NCBI RefSeq assembly: GCF_026262505.1
Contig: NC_067206.1
Coordinates: forward strand, 12,109,507 to 12,173,506
Origin: Trichomonas vaginalis G3
Taxonomy: Eukaryota; Parabasalia; Trichomonadida; Trichomonadidae
Direction of reading: 5' to 3'
DNA length: 64,000 nucleotides
This document shows, piece after piece, positions 36,819-46,803 of the stretch. Below the pieces are notes generated by a model that saw only the letters and a program-made list of their open reading frames with translations, did no database searches and was not told the DNA's origin. Position numbers and translations under genes: made by a program. How positions within the stretch are numbered: the stretch's first letter is position 1; every line of letters begins with the position of its first letter.

Positions 36819-38122
36819 TTTTTGTTCATTAAGTTAGTTTTGTCTGATTAGTTTTTGTTATAAAATGATATTTGTTTGTTTTTAAATGTATATGAATGGA
36901 TTTACTATTAAAAATGTAAACAGCATGATTTGTTCTTAATAATTATTCAATGTACAATCAGTATTTCACTGTTCATATTCATGGAATATCTTTTTTATCG
37001 ATGTTTTGCAGATCTTTGATGATTAATCGAAAGCAAAAAGGAAATAAAATTATATCTCACTATTTAAATTGGTTTTTAGATATAAAAAAAATTCAAAAAT
37101 TTGAATTTTGAATAAAAAATTGTATATTTTGAGTCAATTATTAAAAATTCATTATTTTTAAAATGACAAACAAGGACATATTTTGAAAGTAATAGTAAAT
37201 ATCATTCTAAATTCAAATATATTTCAATGATTTTGATTATATTATTGTAAATATCTTTTAATTTTAACTTTATTTGTGATAATGACTCTTAAAGTCTTTA
37301 CTTAATGTTGTAATTCTACAAATTAATCATTTGACTTGAAATTTTAATGAATATTCTTTGTTAAATGAACTGAGTTAAATCTAATCTCAATCACATGAAA
37401 CCAAGTTATATGATCAAAGACTCCTTTTTGAAAATTTTGGCCAAATTTTTATCCTTGCCTTGAAGTGATTGAAATATACTTTCGATCATATTCAGAAACA
37501 ATAATCTAAAGAATTTCAAGTCTTTTCCATACCAAAATTAGTTGGTCGCTAATTTTTTTGGTTATCATAGGATTAAATAGACTCAATAACGATCAATAGC
37601 GCTCTGACTAACAAAAAACAAAAGTGATTAGAAAGAAAAAACGAATTTCCAATTCCGGTTGAGTATTAATACAAATCAAAAATTACAAAGTTTTATTTAC
37701 AAAGGGTCTATATTCTGAAGTAAATTCTTAGACATAAATAAAGGTTTACGCAATATTTGCAAAATTTGTCTCATGAGATAATATATCAATAAAAAAAATC
37801 TTAATTACTCATAATTAGTGCATAATATAAGAGGCATGTATGATAGTAACACAAACTAACTAATAATGACTCGTGTCTGCATTAATAATTCTAAAGGTAT
37901 TGACAAGAAACAATAAGCCGAAACGAGCAATGAAAAATGACGTTAACCACGTCACTTTCGTCCTGTTACTTTTTATTAGATTTAAGGGTTTCGTTTTGCG
38001 AAAAAAACGTACAATACGCAATTTCGCTAAAAAAACATTTAGCTAGCAATTTCGACCTTTGACTCCACTCAAGACGTCACTTTTTTAATTTTGCGGTATC
38101 ATATTTTTGGAAAATCTTTATG
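36819..38122. other. Host intergenic region, left flank of the Maverick
   Basis: About 1.3 kb of AT-rich DNA between the phosphatase stop and the Maverick insertion site. No coding or RNA gene is evident. It ends in the first copy of the AATAT target duplication. Confidence 0.5.
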
Positions 38123-38127
38123 AATAT
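38123..38127. repeat. Target site duplication AATAT, left copy
   Basis: AATAT directly precedes the terminal A tract of the Maverick and is repeated directly after its right-hand T tract at 63475-63479. A 5-6 bp duplication is what Maverick integrases are known to make. Confidence 0.75.
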
Positions 38128-38359
38128 AAAAAAAAAAAAAAAAAAAAAGGTAGTGGGGCCTCCAGGCACTTCGTGCCCTCTAGCCCTGAAGATGTTTAGT
38201 ATAATGAAGTTTTTTTTTTTTCTTGGGATGGCCTTCCAGGCACTTCGTGCCCTCTAGCCCATAAAAAGTTTAGTATAACTTTGTCCGGACAAGTAAGGGT
38301 CTATCGTCGCTACAGGAAAAGTTACGGGCGTTCCAAGGAAGTATACTTTGAGAAGCCTT
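38128..38359 (+). repeat. Left terminal inverted repeat of Maverick 2
   Basis: Starting from an A tract and GGTAGTGGGGCC, about 232 bp are repeated in inverted order at 63252-63474. The repeat holds two related subunits, each with a GGCAC TTC GTGCC hairpin (38165-38177 and 38239-38251). The two ends differ mainly in homopolymer length and a few bases. Confidence 0.9.
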
Positions 38360-38489
38360 TTCTCCATTTTAAAACAAGATAGGACGGTTATTTTACAAAA
38401 CTAACAACACGTTGACCGAGTAGTTTTTTGTGCTGAACAAAAAGTGTCATATAAACATCTGTCAAAAACCGTTTTTTACTTCACTTAAA

Positions 38490-40969
38490 ATGCCACGTAA
38501 GCTACGTAAGAATATACGTAAGAGGAAGAGAGCATTGAAACATCCAATAGTAAAACTGACACCACAACAACAGTTGCAACAACAAATTATGAATGACCCC
38601 GCTATGTTGCAACAAATGTCAAGCAACCCTATGCTTTTAAACCGAGTTATTGGTGCACAGAGTGGAGGTTTAAGAGCGGCACTTTTAGCGAAAATGGCAG
38701 GCTTTGGTGGAGCTGCAGACGGAACAGCTTATAACCCTCAAAGTCAAATGAATTTGAGTTCACTCAAAAATCAAATAACAGATGTCAAAAAGTCAAACAT
38801 AGACATACAGAAACAAATAAGTGAAAACGAAAAGAAACTAGAATATGACAGACACACAAAGAAACTCAATGAGTTAAACGTAGAAAAAGAAGAAAGAAGA
38901 ACAACTGAAAGAACTAAGTACAGAGGAATATGCGAAAAAAGTGTCAGAAAAAGCAGCAGAAGTAGCAAAAATGGAACAAGATGTTATAAATTTGAAAAAC
39001 CATACTACTCAATATAAAGTACTGAAAGATGAAGAAATAAAACAAAAAGCCCTGAAGACATATATGGATAGCGATGAGTATAAAAAAGAAGTTGAAGCAA
39101 ATGTAAAGGCAGAAAAACTTTTACAGTTGCAAAACCAAACCGTACAGTATGAAAACTTAGCACAAGAAAGTAAAAATAACGACGCAGCCATGCAAAAGGC
39201 AATGAAAAGCTCAGAATATATAAAAGCTAATAATGACTGGTTAGATGCCCAAGCCAACGCCAAAGCAGCCCAACTTATAGGGTCAATAAGGACAAAAATA
39301 CAAGCGGATGAAGACAGTTCAAATGAAGCTTTAATGAATGCTGACTTTAAGAACGCCTTCGAAGCTCTTCATAGTAAGGTGAAACTAGTGAACGACTTCT
39401 CATCTGGAAAGAAACTGAAGTCTGAAGGTTTCGACAAAGAGTTAAGAGAAGTAGCACAAAATATGACGAAAATAACAGATGCAGCAACGAGACAGGCAGT
39501 TCAAAGTGCCTATGACGCCGTTAGAGCAACTGTTGTGGAAAGTCAAGAAAAAGAGTTACAACAGACCAAAACAGACCTAGTAAATGCTTTCTTAAAAACG
39601 AAAAGTCAGGTAGGACATTATGCTGCAGATGGAACATATGTGCCAGCTGGTGGAACTTATATACCAGCTGGTGGAACTTATATACTAGCTAGTGGAACTT
39701 ATATACCACCAAACCCTCCAAGAGAAGCACCTGCACCAGGACTACCTAAAACATTTACATCGTCACATGGACACAGACACAGGCATGCACCAAAACCAAC
39801 ACAACAACCAACAGTTCAAAACACTGCACCACAACCAACAGTTCAAAACACTGCACCACAACCAACAGTTCAAAACACTGCACCACAACCAACAGTTCAA
39901 AACACTGCACAGCAACAACCACAAACAGAGCAAGGACATAAAAGAAGTAGAGAACAAGGAAACCAAGAATTCTTAAAAATGCTTAAGGAAGACTATGGTT
40001 ACCCAGATACTCTTGACTTTAGTGACAGATATAAAGAAGCTATTAGAAAGTTCAAGGAAGGAAATACTGACCCGAACCTATTTAGCTTTATGGTTCAGCA
40101 CCAAATGGGATATAATTTCAAACCTGGAAAATACAAGCTCGCTAAGGGATATGATTTAATAGCATATCATCCAAATGACATGAATGAATTTACTCCGAGA
40201 TATTTGGTGTCAGAGCTAAATGATAATTCAACTCTCTTCATGAAACGCGTAAAAAATAGAGACGGAACGAAAGAAGAAAGGTTTATGAGTCCGGATGACT
40301 TAGATAGGGAACTTTTTAAAAACGGTCTCGGAATATATGAAATGCCAGCAGATGAGGTACAAGAAACTCCACAGGAAGAAGTTCAGATACAACCAGACAT
40401 GGAAGAAATAGTTCAGCAACAACAGCTAGAAGAGCCTGAAGGAAACGAACAAGTCCCTCCTTTGGAAACTACAGAAATAAATGACGCAAGACTGAAACAT
40501 TGGGTAAAAGCTTTCCCATTCACAAAAGATATTATTGGTAACATGGAAAGAAAACCAGAATGGCTACAAAAACATATATTTGGAAACGAGCATATTCCAT
40601 ATGGACAAGCTCTGTTTGAAGAGCTTGAACCGGAAACTCAGGAAAGAGTCATGCAAACAATACGCGAAGACTCAAATACAAACTATGACAAAATCTTTCT
40701 AGGATATAGGTTACCTGAGATGGGCGACCAGAGCCCAAAGGCAAAAAGGACACGTGAAATTTACAACATACTAGGTGAACATGAGGCAAAGATGCAACAA
40801 CTTGAAGCAGAGGGCAAGTTACCAAAAGCGACACCAAAGAAGAAGAGTAGAACAAAGTGAAAATAGTGAAGAAGTAACTTCATCTAGTGAAAGTAGTGGC
40901 AATGAAGGAAAAAGAAGAGTTAAAAACTCAGTCAGGAAGAAAGTAAAGCTTGGTACGAAACAATTATGA
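38490..40969 (+). pseudogene. Maverick coiled-coil/Pro-Gln-rich structural-type gene region, not intact
   Basis: This left-most gene region begins at an ATG after TTCACTTAAA with a very basic N-terminus (MPRKLRKNIRKRKR). A Gln/Met-rich part and a long charged coiled coil follow. Next come short repeats (three near-copies of GGTYIPA and a TVQNTAPQP repeat present about four times), a globular C-terminal part and a Ser/Glu then Lys/Arg-rich end. Basic ends and coiled coils would suit a scaffold or DNA-binding virion protein, but I recognise no domain. The region does not read in one frame and is treated as a fossil. Confidence 0.6.
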
Positions 40970-41008
40970 CAAATAAATTCAACTATTCTATATTTTTACC
41001 CATATGAA

Positions 41009-42616
41009 ATGTACGCCGCTCAGAATATAACGCCAACAGTTTTGGATGCCATGAACGGAAATGTTTCCGAATGGTATAACGAATGCGACAATGCCATTAG
41101 AAGGTCAGAAATAGTTCCTGGAACTTACGAATATACAACTACTGTTTCTTATGGAAATGTAGGTGAGTTTGGAGAAGGTTCTTCAACAACAGTAGATATT
41201 GCTTGCGACAGGTTTCATATTATTTCTATTGACAACTCATTCTTATACGTGGAACAAGACATTGAAATAAAACCTTCTGCCAAGTTGTCTGACAAGAAAG
41301 GTTGCAATGGAATTTTCTATGTCGGATACCAATATGCTCCAGAAGTTTTCATGGGATATAAGATATATTCTAACTCTGACTTAGTTCAAACAGTAACATG
41401 GGCAAACTATGAATGGTTCGCTTTGAGAAACTCAGTACAACCACAAGCTAGAGAACAAACAGACCAGTATGCAAATATTGAGAAAATAAGAAGACTTGAC
41501 CCTAACGTTCCAGGAGTTTATGTTAACCTTTCTGGTTCAGATGGAACTGCTGCCACTAAAGTAAAACTGAAACTTAGAGTTCCTTTGTCATCTTTCCTCA
41601 TCTTCAGGTTTTTAAGATACTTGCCAAACTGGGCAGGAAAAATTTCTATCGAACTTACTCCAAGCAAAAATAACTTAGTCATTGCACCAACACAAGACCC
41701 ATTCACTCTTACAGACGTAATGGGAACAAATAAAACGTCATTCGCCGACTTTTGCAAAGACAAGGTTGACTTAGACTTTGGTTTCTCAAACTTCAACAAT
41801 GAAGTAAACTATTATTTCAATGCTGCTGGAACTGCTTGGGACCCAGTTAAGTTCACATGCGAAAAGTTTGAATGCAAGAGAATAGAAAGCAGACTTGCAG
41901 TCTATATGTTGGACCCAGATATTTCAAATGCTTTAGCTGCCAAATATATTGCAGTTCCACTTATGTTCCCTATACACCAAATATCTGTCAAAGACTTTGC
42001 AGGTGAAGTTGGAAACCAAAGTGCTGACCCAGGTGCAAGAACAGATATTGCTTTAACAACTGCAATGAAACATGCAGATACTATGTTTGTACTGTTCAGA
42101 CGAACTATAAATGACTATTCTTGTTTCTACAACCCCGGTATTAAATATCATATAAACATAGATGGCAAATATTATCCAAGAGAAGAATATTCTACAGTTG
42201 AGGATATGAGGTCATACAACTTGACATTAGATGCTATGAACTTTAACAACAACTTCACAACAACCATTAACCCTGAAATGCAAAGTTCTATTATGCCATA
42301 TGTGAAAGTATGGACTCATACAGGAGGTCAAAAAACTCAATATACAAATGGAGACCGTTCAAACTTTTGGCTTGGCATTCCATTTGCTGACTCAGAAGAC
42401 TTTATGGGTGGTATTTCAACTGTTGGTACTGTACAAATACAATATACTGGTGACAGAGACGGTCCAGATGAACTGAGAGCAAAGAAGTTTACAAAACCAA
42501 TAGCACTTTTCACGGAAGATGCTCTTTTGAAGATTCGTTCGATGAAACCTGCTGGGGCTCCTCAGATTGGCATAACGACAGCTTCCATCGAGCAGATTTT
42601 GGCAGCAGGTCAGTAA
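41009..42616 (+). CDS. Candidate Maverick major capsid protein (double jelly roll)
   Basis: A 535-aa frame that looks whole. Size, position next to other virion genes and beta-rich segments (for example VKLKLRVPLSSFLIFRFLRY then WAGKISIELTP, and later FNNNFTTTINPEMQSSIMPY) fit the double jelly-roll capsid proteins described for Polintons. The assignment rests on these features and on my memory of the family, not on a search. The ATG follows TTTTTACCCATATGAA. Its 3' end overlaps an opposite-strand gene by 107 bases. Confidence 0.7.
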   Translation: MYAAQNITPTVLDAMNGNVSEWYNECDNAIRRSEIVPGTYEYTTTVSYGNVGEFGEGSSTTVDIACDRFHIISIDNSFLYVEQDIEIKPSAKLSDKKGCNGIFYVGYQYAPEVFMGYKIYSNSDLVQTVTWANYEWFALRNSVQPQAREQTDQYANIEKIRRLDPNVPGVYVNLSGSDGTAATKVKLKLRVPLSSFLIFRFLRYLPNWAGKISIELTPSKNNLVIAPTQDPFTLTDVMGTNKTSFADFCKDKVDLDFGFSNFNNEVNYYFNAAGTAWDPVKFTCEKFECKRIESRLAVYMLDPDISNALAAKYIAVPLMFPIHQISVKDFAGEVGNQSADPGARTDIALTTAMKHADTMFVLFRRTINDYSCFYNPGIKYHINIDGKYYPREEYSTVEDMRSYNLTLDAMNFNNNFTTTINPEMQSSIMPYVKVWTHTGGQKTQYTNGDRSNFWLGIPFADSEDFMGGISTVGTVQIQYTGDRDGPDELRAKKFTKPIALFTEDALLKIRSMKPAGAPQIGITTASIEQILAAGQ

Positions 42617-42929
42617 GTTGTTCTTGAACTGACTTCTCTCCGTCAAATATTGACAGTACGCCAGTTTTGACATAATATTGTAAGATAAACTTACCTTTAG
42701 AAATATCTGTAAGTTTTGTTGTTATATTTTTGTCAACGTCAAGAACTTTCACCATTTCAGTTATACCAACTTTCTTTGCTTTATGAAAATATTTTGGTTC
42801 AGCAAAGACTGCTATTCTATAACATTTACCATTGTTTGTATAAAGAACTATTCTGTCAATGTATTTGTATTGTTTGTGTGTGTAAACTTTGTTCTGCTTC
42901 AATTCAATAAGATACTCGAATACGTCCAT
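42510..42929 (-). CDS. Maverick 139-aa protein, unknown function
   Basis: A 139-aa frame without a recognised domain. The N-terminal part is Tyr/Lys-rich (ELKQNKVYTHKQYKYIDRIV), the middle has beta-like strands, and the C-terminus is Ser/Glu/Gln-rich. It is divergent from the 192-aa gene over an 18-bp spacer and its 3' end overlaps the capsid gene by 107 bases. The overlapping tail may be less constrained. Confidence 0.55.
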   Translation of the reverse strand: MDVFEYLIELKQNKVYTHKQYKYIDRIVLYTNNGKCYRIAVFAEPKYFHKAKKVGITEMVKVLDVDKNITTKLTDISKGKFILQYYVKTGVLSIFDGEKSVQEQLTDLLPKSARWKLSLCQSEEPQQVSSNESSKEHLP

Positions 42930-42947
42930 CTTTTTATTCTAAGTAAA

Positions 42948-43526
42948 ATGTCATTTCCGAAAAATAAAAGCGTAAGTGTTTCAAAAGGTTTAATGGCGGT
43001 GGCAGATGTGAAGTTAAATTCACCAACTCAAACAAACAGTCAAAGTATTGTTGTCAATGTCAAAGACAGAGATGTTGAAGTGGGGAAACCATACGAAGAC
43101 GAAGATGGTATAACAATTGTTCCTGTAAAAGAACCAACATATCCTGAAGTTAGCAGAGACTTAAGTTCTGTTGCAGATATTCGAAACGACTACCAACAAC
43201 TTAAAGACAAACTTCAAACTCAGGAGAAGATTTGTCAAGCTTTAAGTATAATGTTAAACTTGGTCGAACACAACCCTGTAAAAGTGAACTCATATGTCAT
43301 TGCACCTCATGAAGTTTTGAAAGAACTATTGAAACTTTTGACAGAGGCAGACGATATAAACATCAAAGAAATAGAACCCGACATTAGTTGCTGTGGTGTT
43401 TCATATAATGTCATTGACAAGATATACGTTATGAAAGGAGGTGAAACGTTGAACTTAAAGTATAGTTTCCCAGACGTCATAAAAATATTTGACGACCACA
43501 ACATTTCATTAAAGTTTATTTGCTAA
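42948..43526 (+). CDS. Maverick 192-aa protein, unknown function
   Basis: Translation from the ATG at 42948 (MSFPKNKSVSVSKGLMAVAD) gives 192 residues. This start follows TTTTTATTCTAAGTAAA, the element's usual leader, whereas the longer open frame upstream overlaps the divergent gene. The N-terminus is Ser/Lys-rich, then come a helical part (NDYQQLKDKLQTQEKICQAL) and a mixed C-terminus with a CCGV pair of cysteines. No domain was recognised. Confidence 0.6.
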   Translation: MSFPKNKSVSVSKGLMAVADVKLNSPTQTNSQSIVVNVKDRDVEVGKPYEDEDGITIVPVKEPTYPEVSRDLSSVADIRNDYQQLKDKLQTQEKICQALSIMLNLVEHNPVKVNSYVIAPHEVLKELLKLLTEADDINIKEIEPDISCCGVSYNVIDKIYVMKGGETLNLKYSFPDVIKIFDDHNISLKFIC

Positions 43527-43551
43527 GTAAAATGTCAAAACTTCTTGAAAG

Positions 43552-43761
43552 ATGTTTGAAGAAAATAATATAGACTTTATTTCATGTAAAGGACTTTACA
43601 CACTTTTGAACGATATGAAAGACCCTGTTTTGTTTGTTCGTGTAGACAAAGGAAAGTTCTATGTCTTTACAAAATATTTGAACTTCTTAGACAGAGAACT
43701 TCAAGAAACGCCATGTGAAAGTTTAGACGAAGTTCTTCTCCACTTTCAGAAAAACTTTTAA
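43552..43761 (+). CDS. Maverick 69-aa protein, unknown function
   Basis: A 69-aa frame (MFEENNIDFISCKGLYTLLN) between the 192-aa gene and the minor capsid candidate, with 10 bases to the next ATG. The beta-like FVRVDKGKFYVFTKYLNFLD segment resembles part of the 139-aa protein (its KGKFILQYYV), but too little is left to call homology. It is probably co-directional with the virion genes. Confidence 0.5.
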   Translation: MFEENNIDFISCKGLYTLLNDMKDPVLFVRVDKGKFYVFTKYLNFLDRELQETPCESLDEVLLHFQKNF

Positions 43762-43771
43762 ATATATATAA

Positions 43772-44578
43772 ATGGCAGAAGATATAATGGTTTATACTAT
43801 TACGACTAAAAACCCTGAGTCATATAATTCTATAACAACAAACTTACAAAGTCCTCAAGGACGGTATTGTAAACTAACTTTAAACACAATGACGACTAAA
43901 GCCTGTTTTGCTCTTTTGACACCAGAAGACTTTATTGTTGTGAATGGTAAAAAATACTCCTTTGAAGATACTTACTCAGATATACCACCAACAGGTTTTG
44001 TTGACTTATTTAATACTTTAAGTACGGGTGTAACATGTGCTGCAACTAGAGCAGGTTTCATTATGTTTGGATGTCCGACTGAGTTTACTATAAACGATAT
44101 GAGCTATAATACAAAACTTATTTCTGGTTTTTACTACCAACAGTTTCCTATAACAGGAAAAAGTGTCATACAAGGAATGTCTATTCCATTGACATTAAGC
44201 ACACCAATCTTATATATTGTTTCAAACTTAGGTTCAAAGTGTTATTCGAATGTCGACAGAAACTATTATGACCAAAAGATACTTATGCGTATAAACAATA
44301 CTTTCTCTGCTGGTTTGCCTATTGTTCATTCGAATGCAGAATTTTCAACCTTAGTGAACTCAAACACTTTGGCAAGTATAACGTTGACATTAGTTGACGC
44401 AAACTTTGTTCCTGTAAAACTTTTATGTCCTATGTATTTGTCAATGACGGCAGAAAGTTTCGAATTGGAAGATGCAACTGGTGAAAGTATTGTATTACAA
44501 GAACAACTTCAACAACAAATAGCTCAAGAACAACAAATGCAACAAATGCAACAAATGCAACAACAAAGTCAAGAATAA
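43772..44578 (+). CDS. Candidate minor capsid (penton-like) protein
   Basis: A 268-aa, mostly beta-rich protein. The region about 190-225 (SITLTLVDANFVPVKLLCPM) has the closing-strand pattern seen in capsid and penton proteins of Polinton-like viruses. The last 25 residues are a Gln/Met repeat (QQMQQMQQ). Position between the capsid gene and the helicase also fits. The frame looks whole. It could be a different beta-sandwich virion protein. Confidence 0.5.
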   Translation: MAEDIMVYTITTKNPESYNSITTNLQSPQGRYCKLTLNTMTTKACFALLTPEDFIVVNGKKYSFEDTYSDIPPTGFVDLFNTLSTGVTCAATRAGFIMFGCPTEFTINDMSYNTKLISGFYYQQFPITGKSVIQGMSIPLTLSTPILYIVSNLGSKCYSNVDRNYYDQKILMRINNTFSAGLPIVHSNAEFSTLVNSNTLASITLTLVDANFVPVKLLCPMYLSMTAESFELEDATGESIVLQEQLQQQIAQEQQMQQMQQMQQQSQE

Positions 44579-44607
44579 AAAAAATATTTTTTTTTATTTT
44601 TATAAAA

Positions 44608-45843
44608 ATGTACAGAATAGATGTTTCAGATTTTTATGACTTCCAAGCATTCAGAAATATGTGTCCATTTAGAGACTATAACAAAGCAGTCGAGAATTTG
44701 AAACGTTTAGTCATTTATGTCGACTCTGCCCCAGAATGTTATGTTATGAAAGAATGGGATGTTGTCTTTAACAAACCAAGAGCAACAATAGTTTCAGAAC
44801 AAGAATGTAGACAGAAACTTAAGAAAATAAAAGTTGTACAAGTTGGCATGAAGATGTTAGATGCTTGGGATATCTTATTGTCAAAACTTGAAGATTTTTC
44901 AGTTCGAGGTATAAAGTTTTATACACCTTCTCCAAACTTCTATTCTATCTTCACTGGATATAAATATGAACAAGTAGAATGGAAAGAAAATATTATAGAA
45001 GCTTGGTTAGACCATGTCAAAGAAATTATATGCAATGGAAACGAAAGAGTCTATGAGTATATCTTATGTTGGTTTGCAAACATCTTACAACATCCAAGTG
45101 CTAAAAATGAAACTGCTCTCATTATAATTGGAAAACAAGGAACAGGTAAGAACACATTCTTTACAGATATCTTGTGCAAAACTGTTAGAGGCTATTCGAA
45201 CCCGAATATGACAAACATAGAAAACATCTGTGGCAAGTTTAACTCCTCAATAGAGAATATGAAACTTATAGTTTGCAATGAACTTCAAAGTATAGATACA
45301 ACAAAAGTTTTAAACTCAGATGCTTTGAAGAGTCTTATAACAGATAAAGTTGGAGTTGTTGAAAGAAAATATAAAGACCAAAGAGTTTGTGAAAATGTTG
45401 CAAACTTCATTATGGTTTCAAACAATGCTGTTCCGATGAAGTTAGAAAGTTCTGACAGAAGATATGTAGTTGTCAGAACGTCAGATTCTCATATGCAAGA
45501 TACAGAATATTTTGACGACTTAGCAGAAACTTTGACATCTGACTTTTACAACCACTTGTTCTCATATTTTATGACATTAGATATTTCAAAGTTCAATCCA
45601 AGACAAATTCCACATACAGAAGAGAGACAAACATTGTTAGAAGCAAACAAGAGTGTATATGAACTGTTCATAGATGAAACTGACTTTGTGTCATTAGATG
45701 AAAGGTCATTGTACGATTCGTATAAACAATATTGTCAAGAATATGGTTATATGACAGCTTCTAAACGAACATTCTTGGCAAATGTCAAAAGTCTTTTAGA
45801 TGTTCAGAATGGTGTATATACAAAGAAAATTTTTTATGAGTAA
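44608..45843 (+). CDS. SF3-type helicase / replication ATPase
   Basis: A 411-aa protein. Walker A is IIGKQGTGKNTFF near residues 173-185, Walker B is KLIVCNELQS near 225, motif C is NFIMVSNNAVP near 270 and the arginine finger is SDRRYVVVR near 286. This is the arrangement of superfamily 3 helicases of phage and virus primase-helicase proteins. The N-terminal 140 residues are not a recognisable primase. The C-terminal part (YDSYKQYCQEYGYMTASKRT) resembles the winged-helix domain that often follows SF3 helicases. It would unwind DNA during element replication. The frame looks whole. Confidence 0.85.
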   Translation: MYRIDVSDFYDFQAFRNMCPFRDYNKAVENLKRLVIYVDSAPECYVMKEWDVVFNKPRATIVSEQECRQKLKKIKVVQVGMKMLDAWDILLSKLEDFSVRGIKFYTPSPNFYSIFTGYKYEQVEWKENIIEAWLDHVKEIICNGNERVYEYILCWFANILQHPSAKNETALIIIGKQGTGKNTFFTDILCKTVRGYSNPNMTNIENICGKFNSSIENMKLIVCNELQSIDTTKVLNSDALKSLITDKVGVVERKYKDQRVCENVANFIMVSNNAVPMKLESSDRRYVVVRTSDSHMQDTEYFDDLAETLTSDFYNHLFSYFMTLDISKFNPRQIPHTEERQTLLEANKSVYELFIDETDFVSLDERSLYDSYKQYCQEYGYMTASKRTFLANVKSLLDVQNGVYTKKIFYE

Positions 45844-45878
45844 ATTTTAAAAAAATATTTTTTTATCCGATAGAAAAG

Positions 45879-46298
45879 ATGGCAAAATTCATCTCAGTAA
45901 ACAAGTACATGTCAGGACTTAAAGAAGAACTAGACCCATTCACATATTTGAATGTTTACTTCTACCATTTTGAAAAGTCTTCATTCAGCAAAGTTTGGAA
46001 CATCGAACCAGTTAAGTTTGCTATTGTGACTAAAAATGGTGCGAAATTTGAAGACTTATACATAGAAGGTTTGTTAGCAGTCAAAGAAAGTTTTGACAGA
46101 AGGTTTTCAAACCTTAAAGAAGGCAAAGCATACAAACTTGTTATACCTTATGAACCAAAGAAAGCAGACGACTATGAATATTATGAGTCTAAAGTTGTAG
46201 AAGTTCAAGGTAAATTGGGTAAAAAGATTTTAGAGTCTAAGCCAGTGTTTACTCCTAAAGAGGAAGAGAACATTGACATTGACCCAGAAATGTTCTAA
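45879..46298 (+). CDS. Maverick 139-aa protein after the helicase, unknown function
   Basis: A 139-aa frame, 35 bases after the helicase stop, preceded by TTTTTTTATCCGATAGAAAAG. It has mixed alpha/beta composition with an acidic C-terminus (KEEENIDIDPEMF). A compact beta-rich core with an acidic tail is typical of single-strand DNA-binding proteins, and the place beside the helicase would suit that, but I see no diagnostic motif. Confidence 0.55.
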   Translation: MAKFISVNKYMSGLKEELDPFTYLNVYFYHFEKSSFSKVWNIEPVKFAIVTKNGAKFEDLYIEGLLAVKESFDRRFSNLKEGKAYKLVIPYEPKKADDYEYYESKVVEVQGKLGKKILESKPVFTPKEEENIDIDPEMF

Positions 46299-46314
46299 AA
46301 ATAAAATTTTATTT

Positions 46315-46767
46315 TTACATGTCAAATTTCTTTTTCTCTGGAACTGGTTCAGGTTCTTTCTTCTCTTCTTCTACTTTCTTTTCTTTCTTTTCTCTCTTCT
46401 TCTTTTCTGGTGGAGTTATGTCAAATTTCTCAGAACCATATTTATGTAAAAGTTCTTTGTCCTTTAATAGCTCATCTATTCTGTTTTCTATTTCATCTTC
46501 AAGAACAGCGCATGTGTCTTCTTTGCATTCTAAGAAGTTTTGTTGGACTTCATCTCTCCAAGAGGCGTCATCTCTGTCAACAAGTCTGTCATTGACAAAT
46601 TTTAAGACTGCTCTGCTTAATGTTTTATGGTTCTTGTCATATTCCCAGAAACAGAACTTTAGAACAAATTCACCTTTCTTGTTTACACTATGTAAGATTT
46701 TATGGTCGACAGATGTTTTGCTGTCGAAAAGCTTGTCTCGAATATAGATAGCGAAATCGCTAGACAT
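46315..46767 (-). CDS. Maverick 150-aa protein with Lys/Glu tail, unknown function
   Basis: A 150-aa frame converging on the previous gene (16-base gap) and divergent from the packaging ATPase. The N-terminal 110 residues look globular (FVLKFCFWEYDKNHKTLSRA), and the last 40 are Lys/Glu/Pro-rich and probably disordered. The leader is TTTTTATCTTTTAGAAA before the ATG. No domain was recognised. Confidence 0.55.
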   Translation of the reverse strand: MSSDFAIYIRDKLFDSKTSVDHKILHSVNKKGEFVLKFCFWEYDKNHKTLSRAVLKFVNDRLVDRDDASWRDEVQQNFLECKEDTCAVLEDEIENRIDELLKDKELLHKYGSEKFDITPPEKKKREKKEKKVEEEKKEPEPVPEKKKFDM

Positions 46768-46803
46768 TTTCTAAAAGATAAAAATTTTAATTTTTCTAAA
46801 AAT

